Assembly: GCA_023374025.1 (NCBI GenBank)
Contig: SIJG01000184.1
Coordinates: forward strand, 91,506 to 155,505
DNA: 64,000 nt
Origin: Heterodera schachtii
Lineage: Eukaryota; Nematoda; Chromadorea; Rhabditida; Heteroderidae
Reading direction: 5' to 3'
Position numbers and translations under genes: made by a program. Below are positions 14,816-28,430 of the stretch, in pieces (positions within the stretch are counted from its first letter, which is position 1; every line of letters begins with the position of its first letter). A model generated the notes under the pieces. It made no database searches. It saw nothing but the letters and a program-made list of their open reading frames with translations, and had not been told where the DNA came from.

Positions 14816-16672
14816 GATTAAACAAGAAAAATAAAATAATAACTAAATAATATAATACTTCTACTAAATTGAAAAATTTAATAATGAATAGAGCTTTTGA
14901 ATAAATAATTATTAAAAAAAGTTTTATTTTATAAAATAAAATATATTTTGGTTGAGACAAAGATAATTTAAAATAAACTAATAAATTTGAACAATTCTTT
15001 ATAGAAGCTACATAATAGTGAAGTTTTCGTATCAGATAAAACATTTAAAAACCTAAGCCTTAATTAGGTAAAAATTTTTACCTATGTATACTAATACAAT
15101 TTAAATAAAATTTGAGTTACCTTAATTTTAATAGACACAAAAAACATGCGTTGAAATTTGTTGGAAATTGCTAATAGACAATTTAAATCATTTTACACAT
15201 CCAATCAAATAAATAAATGAAATGCAAAATCAAATTTACAAATGACAAATCTTAAATATAATCTAAAATGGGGAGGGGGTACTTGCAATTTATATTTTTT
15301 TCCAAAATTTAGCTATATTTTCAAAAAAAAAATTTTTCTAACCTTCCACAAACAGTTCATGCTTTGATCATGAAATATGTAACTGAATTAACTTACCAAA
15401 AAATGCACCAAAAATAATTAAAATTTGATAAAAGTGTTTCAATATATCGCATTGCAGTAAATATATGGATACAATTATAAAAATAAACGATAATGCCGCT
15501 AACTAAAAAAAAATATTAAAAAAAATTCATAATATTGCTATGACTTTAAAATTACCTTGTCGTATAAATTTAATTAATATTGCTTTAATAGTTGCCTTGC
15601 TATACCTTTTTAATAAAAAATTTGGCTAATGATGAGCTAATTAGCGCATTATAAAAACATTAATAAGGTTCAATATTACAAGGAATTAAAGAAGGCTCGG
15701 TAACCATGAGAATCAAAAGAATATTAATTTGATTAATGAAATATTGAAAATAATTTATTTTTATAAGAGTTAAAATATTAGAAAAAGATGCGAGCTGTTC
15801 CTTGACATTGTTAAGAAGACTTGGAAGCAATATGTCAATTTTTTATAAATTAATGAATGTCATTTATTGATTAATATGAAAACATTTGCATTATAAAGAC
15901 TAAAATCATTTGTTTAGATACATCCAACAATTTATAAGCGAAAAATAATTATGCAAATAAATTAAAAGAAAATGATAGCATAAAAATATTGCTACTTAAT
16001 TTTTTTAATGAATTTACTGAAAATTTTACAAAAAATTCTTAATAAATGGGTAATATATTAATCGTGGTTAAACATTTAATTTTTCAATTATAAATTTTAT
16101 TACGAGGCATATAACATAATAAAAAAGTCTACCTAAAATCAATGTGAAAGTCAATAGCGAAAATTATTAACACAATTCTTTTAAATTGTTTATATTTAAG
16201 TGCACCATTAATATTCCCATATTATTGTCAATAAATTATTTAAGTTAAAAAGCTAAACAACAAGAAGAAAATTAAACCATGCCGTTTTTACGTGAGATTA
16301 AAAACTTAATAACAAAAACCAAAAGATCAAAAAATAATTATATTATAGCGCGTATCTGATATCTTAAAAAACCTCTGCCTAAATTATTTTCTACACTATC
16401 TATCTTGTTTCTACTAACAAAATCAAAACCTATAGATGTTAAAATATCCACTATTTTATATCTTTAATCTTCCACACCTTTTCCAAATTCATTCTTTCTA
16501 AAGATAGCCAATCATATCAAGTTTATACTCTTTGTTTATCACGTATAAAATTATTATTTTAATTCGGAAGATATATTTATATGGATAAATTATAAATAAA
16601 TACCACTTCCTTCTTGAACACTTAAAGCAGAGGAGCTTCCCTCAAAAAATAGATTGTTGAATTAAACAATGA
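14816..16672. other. AT-rich DNA, no supported gene
   Basis: Nothing beyond short low-complexity frames is visible. A short G-rich patch (GGGGAGGGGG) lies near 15270. Confidence 0.5.
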
Positions 16673-16680
16673 GTTTAAAT
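16673..16680. repeat. 8-bp target site duplication, left
   Basis: GTTTAAAT directly precedes the MITE at 16681 and is repeated exactly at 16862-16869. It fits the hAT target pattern nTnnnnAn. Confidence 0.85.
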
Positions 16681-16861
16681 TAGAGTTGAGTGGGACCGGG
16701 ACCTGAACACGGACAACTGAGTACCGAAATCCCGGTTTTGACCGGAACCGGGACTAGTCCCGGTTTTTTCCCGGTTTTCCCAGTCAAAAATTTCCGGTTT
16801 TTCAACCCAAATAGGTCCCGGTCTCGGGTTAGCCCAAAATTCCCGGTCCCGCTCAACTCTA
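16681..16861. mobile_element. Non-autonomous hAT-type MITE, 181 bp
   Basis: The element starts TAGAGTTGAGTGGGACCGGG and ends with its inverted counterpart, one mismatch in about 20 bp. It is flanked by a perfect 8-bp duplication GTTTAAAT on both sides. A TAGNG terminus together with an 8-bp nTnnnnAn duplication is diagnostic of the hAT superfamily (established family knowledge). The interior is GC-rich and built of repeated CCCGGT/ACCGGG blocks that would fold back strongly. It has no transposase; open frames on both strands are by-products of the GC-rich palindromic content. The exact duplication suggests a fairly recent insertion. Confidence 0.88.
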
Positions 16862-16869
16862 GTTTAAAT
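16862..16869. repeat. 8-bp target site duplication, right
   Basis: GTTTAAAT, identical to 16673-16680, closes the MITE insertion. Confidence 0.85.
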
Positions 16870-19800
16870 ATCAATTTTTTAAATCGAAGTAATTTGTGAA
16901 ATTGATAATTTAAAATGATAATAAGAACGGCTTTTCAAATAAGTCATTTCCATTTGTTGCTTCATTTTTTTGTTAGTCAATTCCGTTTAATTATCTTTAA
17001 ATTAGTTTATTAATTGCATAGATTTTATATTTTCATTTCATGTAACAGAAATATATTATTTTAAATTCTGCTCCCATTGGTTCTATTATATTTTTAGATA
17101 TTTTATCCTTGTTAGCTTTAAATGTTAATTAAACACATTAAACCATTTCTGCTTTATTTTTGCGGTGTATTTACTTGTTATTCTTACTTTTTTATATTTA
17201 ATTAGAGATTATCCGTTCATTCACACATTTTTTATTAATTAAGGTCTTTATATTTTTATCTTGTTGTGTAAGGGTTTGCGGTTTCTCGTGAAATCAGGTG
17301 TGCAAATTAATTAATTAATTTTATTAACAATTATTAATATTGTAAAATATTTTTGCATACTTTAATTAAATTAAAAGATTGTTAATTTATGTTTCATATC
17401 ATGATTATATTAATATAATCTTAAATATTTTTTTGTTTTATTATTATCTCTAATCGTTGGTTTTAATTTTTAAGATAATATTTAAATTTTTATTTTTATA
17501 TTTCGTAAAATTAAAATGTCTCTTTAATGCAATATCAATTGTTATGTTAAATATTAATCAATGAATTAAATTCGCTAAATTCTTAACATTTAATTGATTT
17601 GCTTTAATAAAAATATGTCCTGTTTTATTTCAAGTATAAAAACAACACAAGAATGAGCAATATGACAAAGGAATCATTTAATTTAAAAGTTTTTTTATTT
17701 TACAAATCCATCAAATTCAAAGGCTAATAAACCAATGGATACAAAAATTTTAAGTAAAATAAAATAACTTTAAATTAAAAAGATAAATTAATTTATTTAT
17801 TAAAATAATGCCAAATATTTTATTAGTTTTTTAGATAAAATAGAATTAAATTTTATAAAACAAAATTTCTTAAATAAATTGTATAGCATTAGACAAATCA
17901 AATAAACTTAAGGCAAAAGTTTTTTAGTAAAAAGTTCATATAATCAAATAATAATAAAAATAATAATGTGGAAATCAAAAAAAATCTATAGATTCAGATT
18001 TAATTAAAAATGATATAAAAATATTCGGTACAAATAAAAACCTAGATACATTCCTATATAAAAAGATAAAAAAAGATTATTAAAACTCCTTTTCAAAAAT
18101 ATCGATAAATTAATTTTCTTTAATCAGAAATTTTAGGGAAAAGTTGGAAAAAGCTAATTTGTAAGATAAAACCTAAATTAAAAATTATAAAAACAAACAA
18201 TAAACTACCTATATACAATTATAAATCACATTAATCAATCTATAACTTTTAAAAATAAATTTCATTTTTCCTGTCAGACAGCCATATTAATAAATATCAC
18301 TTGTATACGGGCAGCTTATTTGTTAGCGAAACTTGCCCCGATGTATTGTAAAATTAGGACACATTGCTAATTTTAAAATCATAATTTTCAAAATATTTTT
18401 TAATTACGTAAAATATTTAAAAATAAAATGAAACATTTATTGATCTATTAGAAGAACTGATGGATTTTTCCATAGTAAAAAATTTTTTCTTTTTTTTCCA
18501 AGCTTTATAGTCACATAACGCTTTTCTATCTAAGAGTGCTTTAAACAAAATAATTTAGCAAAGAAAAATTATTTTTTTATTTGTTTTGTAAAAGATACAC
18601 ATATACAAAAATAATATAGTAAAATTGAAGCACATGGAATATCTATCCAATGGTAAAAAATATAAAAAATATAATTTATAAAATTTTGGCATCTAAAGCA
18701 AATAATTTCTAATTTGAATAAATAGACTTTTTGCAGATCTCTTATATGGTGAAAATTCAATAAACTAATATTTTATCAAATAATTTATATTTATAGTTTT
18801 TCCTTAACCGTTAATATGCATCCGTACATGAAAAACTAAACTATTTTATGAAATTAAATTAAAAATGAAACTCTTATGCTACTCATAACATACGCAATCT
18901 AAGAATTTTTTGTTGTATTAGAACCTTATAATTTAACTTTTAAGAATAAAAAATTTATATAACATTCTGTTATTAGTTAATGATCCATTAATAATTACCA
19001 ATATTTCATAATATAATTATTTTACAAAAAAAATAACAAATAATAGAATATTGTTGAATTATGTGCCTAATTACAATTTTTTCATAAGTTTATTTAATAA
19101 AAATTTAAAATATTTAATATCAAATCACTTTTTAGTATATAAAATAATAGTTATTATTTGCATAATGTACGACTTCATAAATAGTTAATGCAAAAAAGAA
19201 TGAAATGAATCATATGAAATATCAAAATATATTAGTATTGTAAAAATAGGCCTAATCCATTTACACTGAGTGCTTTAAGTTGTAATGCACAGATGTGGGA
19301 GCCGTTATGTGTATGGTTGAGAAAGCAAGAAAGATACAATTAAACCTAATAAAATTGTTTTATGTTATGTAAATAAAATCATTAAAAATCATTAATTTTC
19401 ATAATGTGTACAAAAAATAAACTTATTAAAATTAAATTTTTACTTTATTTAGAAAGTTTTTTTTGTTTCATTTAATAATTTACATAATCATTTTACCATT
19501 GAATACATGCATTAGCTCTTTTGCTGTTTATGCCCGTTCTACTTTGTCTGTCCAGAATCTATTGCTGCTGTTCTTTTTATAGAATATTGTAGCATCAATT
19601 TTGCTCTATTAGACTATCATGCATTCCTATTGTTGTGCTTTTATACATTCTCCTTTAGTTGTTTATTAATATAGAAAAGGGAAATTCTGTATATTTAATT
19701 TTTCATATCTATGTCATTTAATATTTTTTAAATTATCTTTTCAAAATAAAAATATTTAATAATTATAAAAAATTAATGCATACCCAAATTTTTCAAGTAG

Positions 19801-21976
19801 AAAAAACGTGTTTTTTATATTGCCAAGGAAAATCATGGTTTTTTGTATCAGTTAAATATTTTATTATCATAATTATTATATTATAATTTATTATATAATG
19901 GAAAATTATAGAAGTGGTCTTAATTCTCTAGTTTTAATTGAATTGTAATTTTGTAAAAATTGGATATAATATTGGGATTAAAATTTTTCATTATTTAATA
20001 GATTGCTAGATATTTATGAAAAAAAACTTTTGAGAAAAATTGATATTTATACCAAATCATTTTATTTAGTTTTGAGAATGGGCTATATATATATATATAT
20101 ATTAATAACATGCGGTATTGCTCATCTGAGGTTATATTGGTAAAGCCCTAGAATTAATTTGTAAACAAATTTTAATTTTTTGATACATATTTAATTATTT
20201 AAAAAAATTATATAATAAATCTTTATTATTTAATTACGTATGAACATACACTTAACATTTGTTGTATAAAAAAGCTTAGCCATATAAGAAAAATCACTGA
20301 TATGAGTATGCTATTCAAATTCTCAAGGGTAAAACGTTTAGACCCAAAAAATACTTTATCTTTTTATCTCTTCACAATGTGCTAATAATTTTTCATTTTA
20401 CTTTTTATTAAGCTTATTTTATAAGTTATGTTTTAATAAAAGCATTTAATTTGATTATTTGTTCTTTTTTAATTTATTTTTTTTATTCATTTTTATATAT
20501 TTTTTCCGTTTTCCAGTTATGCTTATATGTAAAAAATAAGCCGTAAACAGTGGTCAAAAGAGAATTCCGCACTTAGAGATTGTATACATAAATGAACAGT
20601 AGATATTATTTTGCAATAATTTGTTATTATAATTACGTAATTATTAATTCGAAAATTCATTCTGCTATTTTATTCTTACTTTCAACGTAATTTTACCACA
20701 TTTTTAAATTTTAATTTAATATATTTACTTTTTAATTGCGATAATTTTAACGTTAATAACGTATTTGCAATTTTTATTATTAAATGAAGTAACACGACAT
20801 CATATTTGAAAATATTTATTCACTTGTTTGAATCTTATTTATACTCATGTAATTTTGATTTTAATTACAAAATTTCATTTATTTAAATTCAGATAACAAG
20901 AGATTTATATATTTTTTTATCAAATTTTGAATTTCAAACATGATAATATTGATAGAAATAAAACAAACAAAGGAATTTTCACAACATGCACAGGATAAGA
21001 ACTTTGAAGTTTGATGATTTATTCCACTGATAATGTTTACAGGGAGTTCATCAATTCTGAAACAGTGGTGGAGCTTCATTAAGATAAAGATAATGCTCTT
21101 GAAGTAAATTATAATTTAATTTTTACTTCAATTATACGATCAAAATAATATTATAACGTATATATCACTTTTTTTTATATATATATTTCTTTTTTAATTT
21201 TATTTTAATTATATCATTTTGAATTTTCTACTTAATATTTAGATAGTTTTTAGTATTTTGTACGAATTTACAGCTTTGTCCCATTTCGAGAATGCGTTGA
21301 ACTGGCTTCATGTTAAATCATTTTTCAAATAATTAAAATCCAAAATGAATTTTATCTTTTTATATTCGCATTTTTTAATTTGATTTTTTGTGATTTTAAA
21401 TTTTACGAATTTGATGCTTTATTAAATTTATTTTAAAAATTATATTGTATTATTTTAATATTTTTTTTATAAGTAATAACATTATTTTTTCAATTGTATT
21501 TTAAACTTTTTCAATGTCCCTAATTTTTATATCCAACCATTTATTCGATTTTCAAAATTTTTTTAAGTTATTTTTTGATATTTTAATTTAAGCAACATTT
21601 GTCCTATATTTGCTTTTTGGTTTTTAACGCTATCCAACCATAAAATGATATAATTTTTTCAATTTAATTGAATATTAATTTTTTATTAATAATTATTTCT
21701 TATTTTTTAATTTATTCTCTTACACTTTTGTTCTTTTTGTATTTCATACCATGTTTTTTGCTTGCCAAAACTAGTTTTTAAGACCAATTTACAAATAATT
21801 CGTCAAATATTATTCCTTTTCTTTCCTCCACGCCACGCTCTTCTTTTAGCTTTCTCTCTGGAAAAACAAAACACGTAATCATTTTATAAAAATATCATGC
21901 TATTTTACTTAGTGTTAAAAAAATTATTTCAATCACTTTCTATTTTTTAATTTTTAACAAGTTTTCGTGTCAATAA

Positions 21977-22046
21977 ATAGTGGATTCAAATGTATCAAAA
22001 GATCAAATTCAAAAACAATAGTGGATTCAAATGTATCAAAAGATCA
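21977..22046. repeat. Short direct duplication, 2 x 29 bp
   Basis: The unit beginning ATAGTGGATTCAAATG occurs at 21977-22005 and again at 22018-22046, apparently identical, separated by 12 bp. It is a small local duplication. Confidence 0.8.
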
Positions 22047-23224
22047 CTTTCGCAATATCCTCATGTTTCTTTTTAGAAATTTTTTATAACTAATTTTTAC
22101 CTTCATTTTCTTTTTATAAGAATTTAAAATTTAGATCTTAAAATTCATTCAGAATTATCGGAAAACATATTTTATTTTCGTTCATATCATATAATATTTT
22201 AAACATTAATTAGTCTTTTAATTTGTGCTTAAGCAATAATTCATAATTTACATCTGTTAAAATCACGCCGTATCAGTATTAATGAGTCATACAATATAAA
22301 TTTAATACAAACTTCAGGGCATTTTATTAAATATATTTCTTTATATTGATCATTTATTTAAATTTAATCATTAACGGGAGTTCATTATATTTTAATTGAA
22401 TAATAAATATCGTTAGGTTCTGTTTTTATAAGAATGTTTTAATTTTTATTTCATTTTTTCTTGATTTTATGTGTATATATATATATACGATGATATATAT
22501 CTATAGAATATAATTTTTTTTTTACATAGTATTTAGTTGAAAGAATAGAATTGAATGGTAGTATTTTTGAAATTGTTTAGTTAGAAATTAATTTTTTTAT
22601 TATTAAATTCGAGTAAATTTTAAAATGTTTTGTTTCCTAATAAAAATTCTATTTATCAATTTGAAGATTCTCATTAATTCCGCAATTAATATTTGCTTGA
22701 GTCTATGGGCAACTCGGAATGCAGTTGGTATTGGTGCGCGCTCGCAATATCCTTTTTATACATTTTTAATAGGCAAAATATAAATTAATGCTTTATAATT
22801 CAATTTTTTATTGAAGTTTTGGGTAGCTGAAGAAAAAAATAGCATTAATTTGACTTAGAATTATAGATTTATTATTTTACCTTACTGTGTAATCACTTTT
22901 AATTAAGAGATATTTTTAAGGTATGGGTCTCGATTTTTTTTATTTGTCAAAATACACTTTGACATATTTATATGCTTTAATTTTTAGCTATAATTTTAAT
23001 GCTATAATTTTAACCAAGTCATATATAACATAATCCTTCAGTGTTGAGGGATTATTTTAGAACAAAATTTGTTATAATAATGATTTTTATATTTAAAATG
23101 CTATACATCATGCATGATCAATAGGGCGTGTAATTATATGGAAATCCACTTTTTTCCTGGATTGTGGAGGTTTGAAACGTACGAAATACATGTTTTTAGC
23201 TTGGTTTAAAGCTTCTAGGATAAA

Positions 23225-23335
23225 TTTCTATATCTTTTTTCCATATTTTTCCATATTTCGTGAGTTATGTCCATATTTGTTCATATTTTGACAGCATATA
23301 AGCCCATATTTTATGTCCATATTTTGGCATTTTTC
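23225..23335. repeat. Degenerate TCCATATTTT repeat cluster
   Basis: About seven imperfect copies of a 10-12-bp unit (T)CCATATTTT occur in about 110 bp. A similar TACATATTT cluster lies at 46095-46530. Confidence 0.5.
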
Positions 23336-25683
23336 CAAAAAACCTCTATCAGAACTGGCCCCAACAGGTAAATTGGTCTTTAGAAACCCGGAAAATTTTT
23401 CAAAAAAAAAAATCATTTTTTCGCAAAATTTCCCCAAGAATAATGAATGAATTTAAAGTTTTTTTAAAATTGATAAATTTATATAAAAAATAGGCAAAAA
23501 AGCTAAAAATTGCGCTTTTTGGGTACATATTTCGCAAAAAATTAGTAAATTTTAGCTTTATCTTATTTTTTTCTTCTACAATGATTTTTAATACCATATT
23601 TAGCCATTTTTCAAAGTGTTACTTTACATTAGCGAATTTAAGGAATTTCGAAAAATTACACCCTCAATTTGGAAAAAATACTTGTCCATATTTATATTTT
23701 TTGCATTTTTATGAAAAAAATTGGTGAAATTTCGAATTATTAACGCAATAAATAGTGTAGTTAATCTATTTGAAAGAAAAAAGGCTGTTAAATTATTATA
23801 ATTTATAATTAAAATTGTGTGGCAATTCAAATCTGTAGTGGTGTTTTTGTTCATTGGAAAATAGAAATAATTATCAAATATTTATTAATTTAAATATAAA
23901 ATTTTGTTTTTAGTTTAATTATTTTTTCAGCATTTTATTAAATTAAAATATATTTCGATTTTTATTATCTCTAGCGGTCCGAGAATGAAATTGAGGCTGT
24001 TTGATTAATTTAACTATATTATATAACTTCAATTTTTATTTATTTTGAGTAAAATTTTAATTGATTGGTTTTAGTATTTTTTGGGTTCCTTTTTATTTTT
24101 ATTGAATTGTAATTTTAACTATTTTAAGTAAAATAAAAATGTGTAGAAGATAAAATATACTTTTTGAACATTCATTAAATACGTTTTGAAAATAGATTGC
24201 TGAAACATACAGTGAGTATAAATTCTTAGTTAATAACATCATTCATTTTATAACAAGTATTACAACTGTTGTGATTTTTCATTTATTAAGAAATGCACTT
24301 TAAATTTCGAGTTATAAACACAATAATTAGTTTAGTTCAACATTTGAAAGGAAAAAGTTTGAGAAAATATAATATTCGTTTTATTTATAAATGTAAATAG
24401 TTTATTATAAATAAGGTTATTTCATTTCTCGCTTTGTGCATTTAATAATATTTTTTTGCTCCATTTTTAAGTACTTCGATGGATTAAATTGCGACTCTCT
24501 TTATTTATTACTCATAAAAAATTCTTCATTTAAATTGTTGTAATATTTCCAGATTTTTTCTTTTAGAAAATTAAAATTTTCAATTGTTGTTTTATCAAGG
24601 TAAAATTTTTATTTTGGTTTATATTTATGCATTAAGTATTTGTGAAATAGGAAATTAATTAAGTCAAATCCCTTTGCTTCAACTTGAATTGAGAGACCAA
24701 AGTGAACACACACAAAAATAAAGAGGTCAACATCAAATAATAAATAAAAAAGAAAACGCCACAATAATTTAAAAATAATTCAAATATCTTAATTAAATTT
24801 AAATCTCCAACAGTGAGTTCGCGTACCTTTTTTGTTTTATTCTCTGTCAAATTAATTATTTAGCGTAGTTATTTTTAATAAATTTATGGCATTAAAAAAG
24901 AATAAAATAATTTACTTTATTAATAATTTTATTCAGAGCAATATTAGACGGAAAAGCGTTTTGTGACAATTAACTATACATGAAGTTTTTATCTAACAAT
25001 TTTAAAAAATAAATTATGTTTTACTTTTTTGTAGTAAGGTAAATTGATTTTGAAAATAAATATAAAAAATTATAATTTTTTTAATATATTTTTTCAAATT
25101 GAATAAACGAAGTTTTTAAATTCTAATAAATATAACCATATTGATTTATGAAATAAATTTTAAACAATTTTTAAACGATTCAAATATATTTTGATTTGAT
25201 AAGTAATATATATTATTATTTAAATTTTATTTCTCAAATATAAATGCGTTGGTTTTATGAAAATTGTTAATTAATATTATATTTACTTTATCAGAATAAG
25301 GAATTTATTAAATGAAATTTAAGAATAAGCTTTTAATTTTATGCATCGAAGATACTTTTTTGTCGATAAAGCATAACAATAATTTGTAAATTTTTTTTAT
25401 TAAATATTATATTATATAATAAATTTGAACATTAATTAAGAAGAGTATTTTTTTTAAAAATAAATTTTTTTTGAATCTTTAGGGTTCTTTAATTATTAGC
25501 TTTATTAATCCAAGGTTTTGTATTACTAATATTTTACTTTAATTCAAAAAAATTAATATTACTTATTGTAACTTTATTTGAAAATCATAAGCCAAATGAC
25601 ATCCTTCGGAAAGCATACTTCAAATAAAGATATAATTGACAAAAATATGACTTATTGTTTTTATTTATCAAAATTTAACCACG

Positions 25684-25812
25684 TCGTTAAGCTTCGAGCC
25701 GTTATCACAATCGAAACATGACACTATGCTAAAAAGCGTATTAGCTTACATCATAACAGGATTCCGCCGTTAAGCGTTGTCCCGTACCCCGGCCGACTGG
25801 TAACTGACTTGA
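25684..25812. other. Higher-GC island of unknown identity
   Basis: About 130 bp with clearly more G/C than its surroundings. CGTTAAGC occurs twice (25685 and 25769) and a short CTAA/TTAG hairpin sits near 25729-25745. No open frame of useful length and no tRNA box motifs. I do not recognise it; a structured RNA, an old element remnant or chance are all possible. Confidence 0.3.
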
Positions 25813-26434
25813 TAGTTTGAGGATTTATTTTTACTATAAATTTAATATTTATAGATCTTTATTATAAATTATTAATCCTTATTTTTAAACGCCAATTAAT
25901 ATTTATTGAAATTATTTATTTACTTTATTAATTTGCATATAAAATGACAAAAATTACATATTATGTGAAAAAATTTTCTATCTTTAAATATTCTATAAAT
26001 TTATTGTTTATTTTTTCGATTCTTAAAAAATTAAATCTTTAATTATGGGTTTTTTATAAAAATTTGCATATTGAAACAATTAATAATTTTTATTTTTGTT
26101 CGTTATTTATATGTAAAATTATGTTCAGTATATCATTATTAAAAAGTTTGTGCTAGATCGTATAAAAATTTGATAAAATTTTTGAATATCAAATTTTTGG
26201 TTTTTCATGTTATTAACTTTTATTCTATTGGTTCCAGATGACTTTAATAAGTTATTAAATTTTGATAATTATCTTAATGAATTGCCGTAGAACTCGGTAA
26301 ATTGACTTTAAAAAAGTGAATCATTATATGTCAGATTTTCGAGCTTGCGATAAGGTAACTAACCCTTTTAATATATATATATATTAATCAATTTTAAACA
26401 ATTAAAAAATTTTTTTTACATATTTTCATATCTA

Positions 26435-26439
26435 TAAAT
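26435..26439. repeat. 5-bp target site duplication, left
   Basis: TAAAT immediately before the LTR, repeated at 31381-31385. Five-base duplications are typical of Ty3/gypsy integrases. Confidence 0.85.
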
Positions 26440-26673
26440 TGTTGTGTCCGTTCACAGTCAATGGAATAATATTGATTTATTCCACACACAAATAAATATA
26501 ATAAATAGCGAAGGGAGGGAGCGGTCACAATTAAATGGAAACAACAAATGAATGAGGGAGAATGCACGGAATGGGGGAAAAGGGGGGTTTAAATGGACAA
26601 CACGAAGGGTCAAAAGGATGATCGATAAACGAGCATCTTTTGGCGTTAATTCAAATAATTAACGAACACAACA
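26440..26673 (-). repeat. 3' LTR (234 bp)
   Basis: It is identical to the other LTR except for two missing single bases (one A near 26453, one G near 26533). It ends in the perfect 8-bp inverted pair TGTTGTGT/ACACAACA. The sequence contains purine-rich blocks (GGGAGGGAG, GGGGGAAAAGGGGGG). Confidence 0.97.
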
Positions 26674-26686
26674 TCTCCTCCCCACC
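26674..26686 (-). promoter_or_regulatory. Polypurine tract (plus-strand primer)
   Basis: On the element strand the tract reads GGTGGGGAGGAGA and abuts the 3' LTR directly. This is the expected place and composition for the RNase H-resistant primer of plus-strand synthesis. Confidence 0.85.
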
Positions 26687-26701
26687 AGCTGAAGTCAGCG
26701 A

Positions 26702-28195
26702 TCACGCGCTGGGGTCGAAGATCTGTCGTGGCCTTCGTTCGCGCACCGATCTTCTCAATGGCGGATCGTGCAAATTTGGCGGATCGTTCGGCTCTTCTTC
26801 GTCCACGTCCGTCGGTTGTCCTCCGTCCTTTTCATCCTCCGTCTGATCACCATTGGACGATGTTGAGTCCGCGTCGGTGTTGCTCTCCAGATCGGGCTTC
26901 GTCTCGTCCGTTTTCAGCTGGTCTAAATGCCGCTTCCAAACCCCACGGGCTGTTCGGACAAGAAACAGTGATGGACTTATTTGGCTCATGATTTGGCCTG
27001 CCATCCACTTCGAACCGTCTCTGTAATTCCTGGCAAAAACTCTTTGTCCAGATTTAAATGAGCGTTTCCATGTCCGTCGATCAAAATTCTTTTTGGCGCG
27101 TGCCAAATATTTTTGGCCATGCTTTTCAGCATTTGCTTTCACTTTCTCTTCTCCTCCTTCAATTTTGGTCGATTCGGATGGGCGCACGAGGTCGAGCAGT
27201 GTTCGCAACTTTCTGCTGAACATCATTTCTGCAGGAGAACGTCCTGTTGCAGAATGAGGTGTTACTCGGTATTTGAGTAAGAATTGGTTCATCGCCAATT
27301 CATTGTCCCAGTTGGTGTCTTTCTTAACCAACAACATTCCTTTTTTGAATGTTTGGACAAATCGCTCGGCTTCCCCGTTGCTCTGCGGGTGGTATGGTGC
27401 CGTCAGCGTTCGTTCAATTCCGCGTTTGGAGCAGAATTCTTCAAACTCCTTTGACGCGAATTGCGGCCCGTTGTCAGACACAATTTGTTCTGGCAAACCG
27501 TGGGTCCAAATCAATTTTCGAAGCGCCTCAATCGTTGCCTCGGTCGTCGTGCTTTTCATCATTGAAACTTCTGGCCATTTTGTCTTGGCATCAACCGTGA
27601 TCAGCCACATTTTTCCAAAAAACGGGCCACAGAAGTCAATGTGAAGTCGCTGCCATGGCTTTTCTGGCACTTCCCATGGGTGTAGAGGGACCTTCCTCAT
27701 CTCCGGCGCATTCGTCTGACAAATTTTGCACTTCTTTTTAATGCTCTCGATGTCTTTGTCGATGCCCGGCCACCAAACTTTTTGCCTGGCCAATGCCTTC
27801 ATTCGGACAATTCCTGGATGCGTCGCGTGAATCAATTTCATAAGATTTTCACGGAATTTACTCGGAATCACTGTCCGGCATCCCAGCATCAGACATCCGT
27901 TATTCAGCTCCAATTCGTCTTTTACAAGAAAGAATGGGCGAATTTTTTCGTCTTCCATCTTAGCAGGCCATCCATTAAGAACAAAACCTTTGACTTTTGC
28001 GAACACCAGATCATTGCCAATTTCTTTCACAATGTCCTTCACAGTGATCGGCAAAGCATTTTGGCTCTCCTGCTGGATTTCATTCAGCTCGCAGGCTTTC
28101 CTTACAGATCTGATCAATTTCTGGACTTGGCAAACGTGACAATCCATCGGCGTAACCGAAATTTTTTGTCGAACAATATTCGATTTCGAAGTCAT
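26702..28195 (-). pseudogene. Integrase domain of Ty3/gypsy Pol
   Basis: The open frame of 497 codons encodes the integrase that inserts the cDNA into host DNA. The first ~30 residues are out-of-frame sequence before the break; true Pol sequence begins near residue 25-30. The zinc-binding HHCC module is H123, H126, C156, C159. The catalytic triad is D187 (HIDFCGP), D241 (SDNGPQF) and E277 (NGEAERF); the D241-E277 spacing is exactly 35, the hallmark D,D-35-E arrangement. A basic C-terminal domain follows, then an acidic Asp/Glu/Ser-rich stretch and an Arg-rich tail (RRSVRERRPR). The frame ends 28 bp before the 3' LTR, so there is no room for env. All catalytic residues are intact. It is classed as pseudogene only because it is cut off from the upstream Pol frame by a break near 28100-28130. 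Confidence 0.95.
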
Positions 28196-28430
28196 AATTC
28201 ATGAGCTTCAAACTCCAACGATGAAGTCGTCGTGCCGCAACCACGGGCAATTCGCCTTTTGGTCCAAAAATCCTTTTTAAAGGCTCGTGATCAGTCTGTA
28301 GAATGAATTTTCTACCGTACAAGTACTGATTGAACTTCTCCACGCCGAAGATTACTGCACGTCCTTCTTTTTCGATCTGCGCATAATTTCTTTCGGCTGG
28401 GCTCAAAGTTCTTGAAGCGTAGGCGATCAC
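28080..28430 (-). pseudogene. RNase H domain, C-terminal part, and linker to integrase
   Basis: This 116-residue frame continues the RNase H begun in the RT frame, shifted by one base. It holds the typical Ty3/gypsy RNase H blocks: YASRTLSPAERNYAQIEKE near residues 4-22 with the catalytic Glu, the TDHEPL motif with Asp near residue 47, and the YADGLSRLP block near residues 93-101. RNase H removes the RNA template during cDNA synthesis. The upstream junction lies near 28430-28445, beside A/C runs, and the downstream junction near 28090-28130. No domain is lost at either break, which fits simple single-base indels. Confidence 0.92.

Larger units (their letters stand above)
16870..26434. other. 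AT-rich DNA, no supported gene
   Basis: The open frames are short and low in complexity. It contains a TA microsatellite (about 20084-20102), a 29-bp direct repeat (21977-22046), a cluster of CCATATTT-type repeats (about 23230-23330) and a higher-GC island at 25684-25812. Nothing recognisable as an exon or RNA gene. Confidence 0.5.

Noticed and set aside
16680..16899. Open frames on both strands over the hAT MITE
   Set aside because: They arise from the GC-rich palindromic interior of a 181-bp MITE; no protein family resemblance.
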